From: Bacilli bacterium
Lineage (GTDB): Bacteria > Bacillota_I > Bacilli_A > RF39 > UBA660
Direction: 5' to 3'
DNA: 64,000 nucleotides
Assembly (NCBI GenBank): GCA_017511605.1
Contig: JAFWJL010000002.1
Location: forward strand, 1 to 64,000
The translations under genes were made by a program, and so were the position numbers. Under the pieces are notes generated by a model that ran no database searches, was not told the DNA's origin, and saw only the letters and a program-made list of their open reading frames with translations. Shown here one piece after another: positions 34,157 to 41,890 of this stretch. How positions within the stretch are numbered: position 1 is the first letter of the stretch; each line of letters starts with the position of its first letter.

Positions 34157-35218
34157 TTTATCTTCTAGTAAATTAGAATCTACTCTATTAATAGTTTCAA
34201 ATTTCTTAGTAATTTTATCACTAGTAATATTAATATTTTCTACATCTTTATTAACAGCTTGAATACTTCTAGATAACTTATCCCAACGTTCTTTATATCT
34301 AGCAAATTCTAATCCTAATTTATTTAATTCTTCATGAATAATAGAAGTATATTTATCTCTTTCCATATTCTTAATAATCATTTCTATTACCGTTAAAGTA
34401 GATATTAATGTAGTTGGACTAGTAATCCATACATGTTTTCTATAAGCATACTCTATTACATCATTATGATATGCATTTACTTCAGCAAATATCGCTTCAG
34501 CTGGTAAGAATAAAATTGCTTGATCTGTTGTTTCACCTGGAATTATATATTTACTACTAATTGCATCAATATGTTTCTTCATATCTTGTTTAAACATCTT
34601 TTCTGCTGCTTCTCTTTCAGCTGGACTCAACTTCTTATCTACCATCATTTCATAATGCTCTAATGGGAACTTAGAATCTATACAAATAGTTCCTAATGGT
34701 TCAGGTGCAAATAATACACAGTCTGCAATAACTCCTGTACTTAGTGTATGTTGAAGTCTATAAATATTATCATTCTTTTCTCCAAACGCATTAACTAAAA
34801 TATGTTTTAAATTAACTTCTCCAAAAATACCTCTAGTTTTCTTGTCAGTTAATATTCCTTGTAAACTAACAATATCAGTAGATAAATTTTCTATCTTCTT
34901 TTGAGCTTCATCTATCTTACTTAATCTTTCTATAACATTCATAAATGTTTTATTAGTTTTTTCAAAGTTTTGATCTAATCTTTCATTTACTTTTTCATTA
35001 ATCATTAAAAGTCTTTTTTCAACATTCTCATTTAATTTAGAAAAGTCTTCATTCATTCCTTTATTAATATCTGATTTAAACTCTCCCATTTCTTTAATCA
35101 TATTAACTTCTAACTTACCAAGTCTTTCTGTAATATGACTTTCATTAATATTCTTCATTAATGAAATAATAGTAAGAACAATTAAAATAACTAATAATAC
35201 AATAATAACTATATCCAT
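34145..35218 (-). CDS. rmuC: DNA recombination protein RmuC
   Basis: This 357-residue protein has an N-terminal membrane helix (about 2-20), a long coiled coil (about 25-120) and the RmuC nuclease-like domain (KTRGIFGEVNLKHIL, CIDSKFPLEHYEMM, DQAILFLPAEAIFAEV). RmuC limits DNA inversions at short repeats in E. coli; the biochemical activity is not established here. GAGGTG precedes ATG 35218. Confidence 0.95.
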   Translation of the reverse strand: MDIVIIVLLVILIVLTIISLMKNINESHITERLGKLEVNMIKEMGEFKSDINKGMNEDFSKLNENVEKRLLMINEKVNERLDQNFEKTNKTFMNVIERLSKIDEAQKKIENLSTDIVSLQGILTDKKTRGIFGEVNLKHILVNAFGEKNDNIYRLQHTLSTGVIADCVLFAPEPLGTICIDSKFPLEHYEMMVDKKLSPAEREAAEKMFKQDMKKHIDAISSKYIIPGETTDQAILFLPAEAIFAEVNAYHNDVIEYAYRKHVWITSPTTLISTLTVIEMIIKNMERDKYTSIIHEELNKLGLEFARYKERWDKLSRSIQAVNKDVENINITSDKITKKFETINRVDSNLLEDKKEQ

Positions 35219-35273
35219 ATATACACCTCTATTCTATATAACATTTATCTCTCTATAATTATAACATATTAAT

Positions 35274-36164
35274 CTAATGAATTATATTCTTTATTTTATC
35301 TATTAATGAAATGCAAACATCACTATCATTTATTAAATTAATTGAAAATGTTTTATATCCAATTCTATTTATACTCGTTCCACAATGGTAAATACACTTT
35401 TCATCTATAATAAAATATCTATCATGAAAATCATTATTAAATATTACTTTTAAATTATTATACTGTTTATTATATTTTGAAATATCTTGATTTGTAAGAA
35501 GATTATTAGATTTAGTTATAATAATTACTTCTACATTTAATCTTTTAATAATATCAAGTAATGTATTATCTGCATAAGCATCAATTACTATCAACTGATT
35601 AGCCGCAGTTTTAAATATATTCTGTATTTTAGAATAAGCATCATAAATTTGCCCATTAAAATATATCTCATTAACTTTTCTTTTTTCTTCTAATCGTTTA
35701 AATATGTTTTCTAATAGTTTTATTTTGTCATGATCTTCTAATACTAAATTATTTATAAAATTTTGTTCTAAAGAAGTTGAAAATCCATATTTTCTCATAT
35801 TGACAAAAGCACGCATTATTTTAACACTAACTTGTGAAGCTATTGATGTGCTTAGAACACTAGATAACATAGCTGCACCTTCTTCAGTAAATACATGTGG
35901 TAAATATTTCCTATGTGCCCCTCTTTTTCCTTTTAAGGTCACAAATTGTGACCTTAAAGAATGATACTCACTTTCATTCAGTTGAAAACAAAAATCTTCA
36001 GGAAACCTATCAAGATGTCTATTAACTGCCTGATTAATTTCTTTTGTACCATTCTTACATTCATAAAGTGTTGCTAAATCACTATCTAGCATAACTTGTT
36101 TTCCTCTAACTTCATAGATTAAGTTTTCTATTAAAAATTTATCTTTCACAATTTTATTATTCAT
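35274..36164 (-). CDS. ORF6N-domain protein with a C-terminal PLD-like domain
   Basis: This 296-residue protein has two parts. The N-terminal ORF6N/KilA-N-type DNA-binding domain (about 8-128: GKQVMLDSDLATLYECKNG, RFPEDFCFQL, HVFTEEGAAMLSSVL) is typical of phage antirepressor-like proteins. The C-terminal domain (about 168-290) has FHDRYFIIDEKCIYHCGTS, a single HKD-like motif of the phospholipase D fold. The pairing suggests regulation or nucleic-acid targeting of phage origin, but the role is unknown. GGGGGTAATAT precedes ATG 36164. Confidence 0.85.
   Translation of the reverse strand: MNNKIVKDKFLIENLIYEVRGKQVMLDSDLATLYECKNGTKEINQAVNRHLDRFPEDFCFQLNESEYHSLRSQFVTLKGKRGAHRKYLPHVFTEEGAAMLSSVLSTSIASQVSVKIMRAFVNMRKYGFSTSLEQNFINNLVLEDHDKIKLLENIFKRLEEKRKVNEIYFNGQIYDAYSKIQNIFKTAANQLIVIDAYADNTLLDIIKRLNVEVIIITKSNNLLTNQDISKYNKQYNNLKVIFNNDFHDRYFIIDEKCIYHCGTSINRIGYKTFSINLINDSDVCISLIDKIKNIIH
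36028..36164. repeat. Direct repeat copy A (ORF6N N-terminus coding)
   Basis: About 137 bases nearly identical to copy B at 36460-36596, including upstream ATTACCCCC ribosome-site sequence shared by both. It marks a tandem duplication of the ORF6N gene start. Confidence 0.85.
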
Positions 36165-36165
36165 A

Positions 36166-36596
36166 TTATATTACCCCCATAATTTCAACATTAGATAATC
36201 TTAATTCATTATCACTTATATAATGTCTCATCGCTACAAAGGCATCCATAATTCTTATGCTTATCTGTGTAGCTACTGGTGTATGTAGTATTGTTGCAAG
36301 CATTGCTACGCCTTGTTCAGTAAAAACTGTATGCCCTTTTCTTGACCCACCATAAATACTCATACTTGAAGTCAAAATTTTTGACTTCAAGTTTTTACTT
36401 TCTTCTTCACTTATTCTAAATGCATATCTTTCTGGAAACTTCTCAATATATTTTTTACAGCCTGATTAATTTCTTTTGTACCATTCTTACATTCATAAAG
36501 TTTTGCTAAATCACTATCTAGCATAACTTGTTTTCCTCTAACTTCATAGATTAAATTTTCTATCATAACTTCATCTTTTACAATTATATTATTCAT
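36166..36596 (-). pseudogene. Frameshifted, truncated ORF6N paralogue
   Basis: Two reading frames together encode one ORF6N domain: 36411-36596 (GKQVMLDSDLAKLYECKNG...INQAV) and 36166-36390 (HTVFTEQGVAMLATILHT). The break lies in a run of six A after GCTGT; adding one A would restore AVKKYIEKFPERYAF. The restored protein would be about 143 residues and lacks the PLD-like part of its neighbour. It could be a true pseudogene or a homopolymer base-calling error. Confidence 0.75.
36460..36596. repeat. Direct repeat copy B (ORF6N N-terminus coding)
   Basis: Partner of the repeat at 36028-36164 in the same orientation, with differences scattered at a few positions. Recent duplication is the simplest reading. 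Confidence 0.85.
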
Positions 36597-36663
36597 TTTA
36601 TATTACCCCCACACCTTAAATATATAATACAATTGTTCGTATGTCAAGTGCCTATTTTAAAAC

Positions 36664-36691
36664 AAAAAAATTCGGAAATTCCCGAATTTTT
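36664..36691. terminator. Terminator after the VTT-domain gene
   Basis: Ten-base-pair stem AAAAATTCGG/CCGAATTTTT with a 6-base loop. It is symmetrical and could act in both directions. Confidence 0.85.
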
Positions 36692-36706
36692 AATATATAA
36701 ATATTT

Positions 36707-37285
36707 CTATTCTATGCCTAACTTTTTAGTAACAATCTTGCTTATTATATAAGCTACTACTAAAGTAATTCCTATATATATTAATGCTTTAACATCAGTT
36801 AAACTTTCTATTAAAGTTTTACCTATATAACCCCAGAATATTATAGTAAATATCTTACCCACTAATAATCCTAAAAAGAATTTTTCTTTTTTCATATGTG
36901 ATAATCCCGCAAGTAAATTAATTAAAAAAGATGGAGTAAATGGTACTGTTATAACTAAAACCAATTTAGAAAAAGAAATATCTCTAAACATATCTATTTT
37001 ATCTTTAATTTTCATATATGTCTTCTTACTTACAAACTTCTTAGTTAATTTATCTCCTAAAAAAACATATAAATAATAACAAGTAACACACCCTAAACAA
37101 GTAGATATCCAACTTATTAATACTCCTATAAAAAATCCAAATGCATTTACATTTAATGCTATAAAAACACTTAAAGGTAATACCGGTATTAAACATTCAA
37201 GATATACTATAAAAAATCCAAACAACACTCCACCGGATGAAATAAAATTGGTACTAAATTCAATTGCTTTTTCTACAAGTTCCAC
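36707..37285 (-). CDS. VTT/DedA-type membrane protein (TVP38/TMEM64-like)
   Basis: This protein of about 192 residues has five or six hydrophobic helices. The VTT core has GFFIGVLISWISTCLGCVTCYYLY and the re-entrant-like VITVPFTPSFLINLLAGLSHM. Family members are proposed lipid scramblases or transporters. GTG 37285, preceded by AAGGTGA, may be the start rather than ATG 37300, which overlaps that site. It follows the rhodanese gene by about 35 bases. Confidence 0.8.
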   Translation of the reverse strand: MELVEKAIEFSTNFISSGGVLFGFFIVYLECLIPVLPLSVFIALNVNAFGFFIGVLISWISTCLGCVTCYYLYVFLGDKLTKKFVSKKTYMKIKDKIDMFRDISFSKLVLVITVPFTPSFLINLLAGLSHMKKEKFFLGLLVGKIFTIIFWGYIGKTLIESLTDVKALIYIGITLVVAYIISKIVTKKLGIE

Positions 37286-37319
37286 CCTAATCACCTTCAT
37301 TAACTATTATACTATAATT

Positions 37320-37565
37320 CTATTTTCTTAACAAATAATTATTATATCCACCATCTATGTTTACAGTGTTATATCCAATATTATTTAATTTATTAACAAC
37401 CATACTACTCGTATATCCACTATCACAATACAAATAATATATTTCATTTTTATTTAAATACTTACTAGGATTAGAAAGTAATTCTAAATATTCTATATTA
37501 ATAGCACTTGGTATATGTCCCATAGAGTATTTATTTTTACTTCTAATATCAATTATATTTTTCAT
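37320..37565 (-). CDS. Single-domain rhodanese-like protein
   Basis: This 81-residue protein has the rhodanese pattern: IIDIRSKNKYSMGHIPSAINI, then YLYCDSGYTSSMVVNKL with the active-site Cys, and the closing YNTVNIDGGY. It may carry persulfide sulfur. GGAGGTG precedes ATG 37565. Confidence 0.9.
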   Translation of the reverse strand: MKNIIDIRSKNKYSMGHIPSAINIEYLELLSNPSKYLNKNEIYYLYCDSGYTSSMVVNKLNNIGYNTVNIDGGYNNYLLRK

Positions 37566-37590
37566 TAAACACCTCCAGTATATTTAATGA

Positions 37591-37620
37591 AAAAAAAAGA
37601 ATCTATATCATAATAGATTC
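37591..37620 (-). terminator. Terminator at the downstream end of the secretion/pilus cluster
   Basis: GAATCTAT/ATAGATTC hairpin followed by eight T, directly after the stop of the 37621 gene. This is the only strong terminator between 37.6 and 49.6 kb. Confidence 0.87.
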
Positions 37621-38844
37621 CTATCTTACTTTATATGGTTTAGTTTCAGTACCCTTACCACTCTTATATAATACATTACTATTCAAATGAATTACTGGTC
37701 TAACATGTGCATAACTAGAAGCATATGATTCAACAGCACTACCATTAGACTTAACAGAATATACAAATGAACTATTTTGTGTACTGGCAGTAACTAACCA
37801 CCATTCCTTATTCATAACTAAATAGTTATAATTTCTACAAGATTTACTTTCAACAGATTTACAATTAGGATCAACACTTGCATATAAATAATCAGACAAA
37901 GTAAGTAATCCTACTTTTTGATCTTTTAATTTTTCCTTACATTCATCTATATTAGCCTTATCTTCACTCTTAGGAGATTTCTTACCAACACATACATCAT
38001 ATGAAACTAATTTTGTTTTATCTTTTTTAGATAAGAATAACTCACTTTTCTTTTCATTAGGATTAGTATAAATATCATCTAAATAATCTTTTATTCTACT
38101 AACACCATATTTATTTATACCAGAGTTATAATTAGTTTCTTGACTATATCTATTATCCCATAGTGACCCTAAGCCAACACCTTCTTCGTTGATTAAAACA
38201 ATTTCATCATCTTTTGTGATTTTAACTATTCTCCATAGTCCTTCATCTAATTGTACATAGTTATTAACATTTTCACCTCGGAAAATATATTCTCCACCTT
38301 TAGAATATAATCCATCTCCAGTGGTTACAATTTCATTATCGCTTATGATTTTAGAATTAAATAAAACTGTACTATATTTATCTCCACAATCTAATACTGG
38401 ACTATATGCATAATCATCACCAACAAGTTCAACTTTTACACTTCCTGTACAAACAACATCAGATTTTGTAGGATATTCTGATAAAGATTTCATCTTACCT
38501 GCTTCAGCTAAAGTAGAAGCATCAACTTCTATAACATCCCCTTCATCTACAGGTAAATAATCTGGATGATCTTTAAAATAAGATTTTCCGGCTTTTTCTA
38601 AAATATTTTCTACTTCAGAATATGCATAAGTAGATTTACCACCTTTACCTAATAAAGAAGAAACAAATAATATTATTAGGATTACAATCATAACTACTAC
38701 AATTATACCCATAAATTTAATCATTTTCTTCTTAGGATCATATCCATTAGAACCAGATGAATTATTATCATCTTCTAATTCTAATTCTTCGCCATCATCC
38801 TCTTCAACTTTTGGTTTCTTCACAATATTAAAATTAATTCCCAT
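37621..38844 (-). CDS. Membrane-anchored surface protein, cluster bookend 1
   Basis: This protein of about 407 residues has an acidic cytoplasmic N-terminus, one membrane helix (about 40-62), a first outside module ending LDCG (about 67-150), and a longer domain closing with HVRPVIHLNSN and a GKGTETKPY end. It has many Cys (VCVG, SCRNYNY). Both modules recur in the 593-residue protein at 60520, on the far side of the cluster. The second domain looks like the DUF6273-type surface domain, by eye. ATG 38844 after AAAGGATG is the likely start. It could be a VirB8-like or adhesive part. Confidence 0.75.
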   Translation of the reverse strand: MGINFNIVKKPKVEEDDGEELELEDDNNSSGSNGYDPKKKMIKFMGIIVVVMIVILIILFVSSLLGKGGKSTYAYSEVENILEKAGKSYFKDHPDYLPVDEGDVIEVDASTLAEAGKMKSLSEYPTKSDVVCTGSVKVELVGDDYAYSPVLDCGDKYSTVLFNSKIISDNEIVTTGDGLYSKGGEYIFRGENVNNYVQLDEGLWRIVKITKDDEIVLINEEGVGLGSLWDNRYSQETNYNSGINKYGVSRIKDYLDDIYTNPNEKKSELFLSKKDKTKLVSYDVCVGKKSPKSEDKANIDECKEKLKDQKVGLLTLSDYLYASVDPNCKSVESKSCRNYNYLVMNKEWWLVTASTQNSSFVYSVKSNGSAVESYASSYAHVRPVIHLNSNVLYKSGKGTETKPYKVR

Positions 38845-38858
38845 ACTTAACATCCTTT

Positions 38859-41054
38859 CTAATTATCAAAAAAGTCATCAAAGAAATCATCATCACTTTC
38901 ATCTTCCAATTTAATTGGAGTAGTAGCAACTTCCTCTTTCTTTTCTTCAACCTTCTCTTCAACAGGTTTTGCTTCAACAGCCTCTTTTTTCTTTTCTTCT
39001 TGTTCACGTCTTTCCTCTGCTTCAAGTTCAGCAATTTTAGCATCAATCTTTTTAACTAGCTCATCTACATCAAAACCTAAATCATCATCATCATCATCTT
39101 TTAATGAAGATGGACTAGCTGCAGGAACAGGACGAGATGTTTGTTCTTCTTCAATTTTTCTTTTGAAAGTTTCAAAATCTGGAACTGCAGGTCTTTCTTC
39201 TTTTTCAACATTATTTTTTCTAGTTAAGAAATCAGGAATAGGTGCACCATTTCTTTCACCCATTGGAGGGAACCCAAATGGCATACCAGCTGGTCTAAAT
39301 CCTTCTCCTCCGTCTTCATCACTAGCTGCATTCATCATTTCTAATAATTTCTTCTTCTTTTGATTTTTAACATATTCTTTTATATCAAAAGTATGTACTT
39401 CATTCTTTTTACGTATAGGGTATTTTGCTAATGGATATTTAGCTCCCCAATCTAACTTCCAATCTGGAGTAATCTTTGTTTTAAATGGTTGTTTTCTAAG
39501 ACGTAATATAATTACCTCATATTGTTTCATTCTTTGTAAATCACTTACTGTAACAAGTGGAGTTGATGCTGTCTTATCATCTTTCTTAGATTTAACTTCA
39601 CCACACATCTTAGAAATTTCTTCTAAGGCTTTTAACTCAGTAGTAATTAAATAAATTATATTACCACAGTTACCACGAATAGTTTCAGCTTCTTCTTTAC
39701 CATAAACGTCATCTAACTGTGCAAAGTTTTGAATAATCATTGTAAAACGAATACGTCTTGAACGCGCTGCAGTAATCATTGTTGTAACATCTTTTAATGG
39801 TGGCATATTTGCAAACTCATCAAGTAAGAAGTTTGTTCTTACAGGAAGTTGACCACCATGTTTTTGAGCAACTCTAATTAATGTTTCATAAATTTGTTTT
39901 AATAAAATTGTAACAAGTGAATGGTAAGTTTTCTTTTCATCTTGAATAACTATAAATACTGCAGTTGGTTTTTCACCAATAGTTTCAAGATCTATATCAG
40001 AATAACTTAACATTTCTGATAAATTTTCACGAGATGCAAACAATTTAACTTTTTGTTTAAATACTGATAAAATAGAACCCTTTGTTTCACTAGGCGCCAT
40101 TATAGTACTAGATGCATTGATTGCAGCAGCACTATTAGGATCTTTTGCATTAAAGTATTCTTTAATATAAGTAGATCCACCAAATTTTTCTTCACCTACT
40201 GTAGTAGCTACAGAAATACTATTAATATTTATCTCATTTTCTTGAGCATCTTCGAATAATCCTAATGCTACACCTGAAAAATAATCTGCAGATGTTTTTT
40301 CCCAGAATGGGTCAGCATTTTTATTAGAATCATCATACAAAATATTTAAAGCTAAGTCATCAAGTAACTCTATCGCCTTATCTTGATTACCACTCTTATA
40401 CATTTGATATGGTAAACTCATTGGATTCCATGCATTACCATTTTGTGGATCACGGAAGTTTAAAAGTAAAATTTGGTATCCTCTAGCTCTAAGCATATTA
40501 GATGTTTTTTCATAAATTTCACCTTTAGGATCTGTTATAATCATAGATTCTTTAGCTTTTGCCAAACTATGAACAGTTGGTAAAATAACACCTTGAGTTT
40601 TACCTGAACCAGTAGCACCGATAACTAATGAGTGGTATTCTCCATCATCTACCCACATCTCATCTTCTTTTAAAATTATAGGTACACCTGCAGCTTTAGA
40701 ATTAGCTGCTTTAATTGGAACACATTTTAATTCCTCTTTAATTTCTTTATCTTTAGCCCATCTTGAATAACCTTTATCTTTTTTCTCTGTAGTAAGTCCA
40801 AAACCTTTTTCTCTATCAAAGAACATTGAACTAACACTAGCAAATAAACCTAATAAAGCAACAAGGTATAAAACGATTGTTGAAAAGATATGATCAGGTG
40901 CAAACGCAGGTAATGGATTTAATCCTGATAATTGCCCTTCTGCTGCAAAACTACTTATATTAGCAACACTTATTGCTACTATATATAATAAGAAAACTGC
41001 AAAAATTACAAAAATTGTTAAATCTTCAGCATCTGCACGAAGTTTAAATTTCAT
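38859..41054 (-). CDS. virD4: VirD4/TraG-type coupling ATPase
   Basis: This protein of about 731 residues has two N-terminal membrane helices (about 12-35 and 57-77), Walker A GATGSGKT (about 147-154), and TraG/VirD4 motifs ITDPKGEIYEKT, LLLNFRDPQNGNAWNP and FLLDEFANMPPLKD. An unusually long acidic/basic C-terminal tail of about 170 residues (Glu/Lys-rich) may dock substrates. VirD4 proteins recruit substrates, DNA-protein or protein, to type IV secretion channels. It lies in the same operon as VirB3, VirB4 and VirB6 homologues. ATG 41054 follows AAGGAG. Confidence 0.95.
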   Translation of the reverse strand: MKFKLRADAEDLTIFVIFAVFLLYIVAISVANISSFAAEGQLSGLNPLPAFAPDHIFSTIVLYLVALLGLFASVSSMFFDREKGFGLTTEKKDKGYSRWAKDKEIKEELKCVPIKAANSKAAGVPIILKEDEMWVDDGEYHSLVIGATGSGKTQGVILPTVHSLAKAKESMIITDPKGEIYEKTSNMLRARGYQILLLNFRDPQNGNAWNPMSLPYQMYKSGNQDKAIELLDDLALNILYDDSNKNADPFWEKTSADYFSGVALGLFEDAQENEININSISVATTVGEEKFGGSTYIKEYFNAKDPNSAAAINASSTIMAPSETKGSILSVFKQKVKLFASRENLSEMLSYSDIDLETIGEKPTAVFIVIQDEKKTYHSLVTILLKQIYETLIRVAQKHGGQLPVRTNFLLDEFANMPPLKDVTTMITAARSRRIRFTMIIQNFAQLDDVYGKEEAETIRGNCGNIIYLITTELKALEEISKMCGEVKSKKDDKTASTPLVTVSDLQRMKQYEVIILRLRKQPFKTKITPDWKLDWGAKYPLAKYPIRKKNEVHTFDIKEYVKNQKKKKLLEMMNAASDEDGGEGFRPAGMPFGFPPMGERNGAPIPDFLTRKNNVEKEERPAVPDFETFKRKIEEEQTSRPVPAASPSSLKDDDDDDLGFDVDELVKKIDAKIAELEAEERREQEEKKKEAVEAKPVEEKVEEKKEEVATTPIKLEDESDDDFFDDFFDN

Positions 41055-41111
41055 ATACCCCGACTCCTTCACTAACACATATTATAACTTAACTTATTTA
41101 AAAAGTCATTA

Positions 41112-41882
41112 CTAATTATTAGAAATTAATATTTTAAACTTATTATTATCAAAATCATATAACATTCTACTAACACCAGAAACACTATATTCAGCACAAC
41201 TTAGTATGAATTCATATTTATTATCCTTATCTACATCAATAAATCCACTGAAATATGGTCTACAACCATTAAATCCAGTATTATTAGATATATTAGTATA
41301 AATAGGATATACATTATCACCTTTAACCATAAAAACTAAAGAAAATATTTTTTTGGGATTAGATTCTATAGGAAAAGCATTACTAACTACATAAAACTCT
41401 TCTATCTCACCATCACCATCATAATCAAATTCTACTTTATGATTAACTGTATATTCAACATCAGTTGGTAATTTATTATCTTCTAATACTTTATTAACTT
41501 GATAATAATTATCTATTTCATTTTTTTGAAAATTATAAACAGGTACATCATAGTTAGCATTAATTGCAAGTAAATCACCATCTAACATAACAGCATTCTT
41601 TTTATCATCAAAAGCATACCATTTATCACTATACCATAAATAATAATTTCCAGCTTTTTCATTGTTCATATATACATCATATTTTTTCCAATTATATTCA
41701 TTAAAAGAAGTTTGTCTAATCCAAGATCTTTCACTATAAGTCCAAACAGTATCTTTATCAACAATTATAGTTGCATCAAGACCTTCTTTCTTTAATTCAT
41801 CTAAACCAAAAATTAAAAACATAATTAGGAAAAATATTACCATTAAAACTATTAAAACAATATAAACTTTTTTTGATTTCAT
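41112..41882 (-). CDS. Membrane-anchored protein with Ca-binding-like loops
   Basis: This 256-residue protein has one N-terminal membrane helix (about 5-25) and an outside-facing domain. It contains two loops of EF-hand/FG-GAP style: DYDGDGEIEEFYVV (about 153-166) and DVDKDNKYEFIL (about 218-229), with two Cys. Its position between virD4 and the wall-hydrolase gene suggests a structural or adhesive part of the machine; VirB8-like placement is only an inference. AGGTGA precedes ATG 41882. Confidence 0.75.
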   Translation of the reverse strand: MKSKKVYIVLIVLMVIFFLIMFLIFGLDELKKEGLDATIIVDKDTVWTYSERSWIRQTSFNEYNWKKYDVYMNNEKAGNYYLWYSDKWYAFDDKKNAVMLDGDLLAINANYDVPVYNFQKNEIDNYYQVNKVLEDNKLPTDVEYTVNHKVEFDYDGDGEIEEFYVVSNAFPIESNPKKIFSLVFMVKGDNVYPIYTNISNNTGFNGCRPYFSGFIDVDKDNKYEFILSCAEYSVSGVSRMLYDFDNNKFKILISNN

Positions 41883-41890
41883 AGTATCAC

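Noticed and set aside
36166..36596. Programmed -1 frameshift in the ORF6N gene
   Set aside because: The A-run is not followed by a clear stimulatory hairpin and the neighbour encodes the same domain without a shift; decay or a base-calling error is simpler.
38834..39046. Lys/Arg/Leu-rich open frame over the VirD4 tail
   Set aside because: It is an alternative-frame reading of the repetitive GAA/AAG codons in the VirD4 C-terminal tail.
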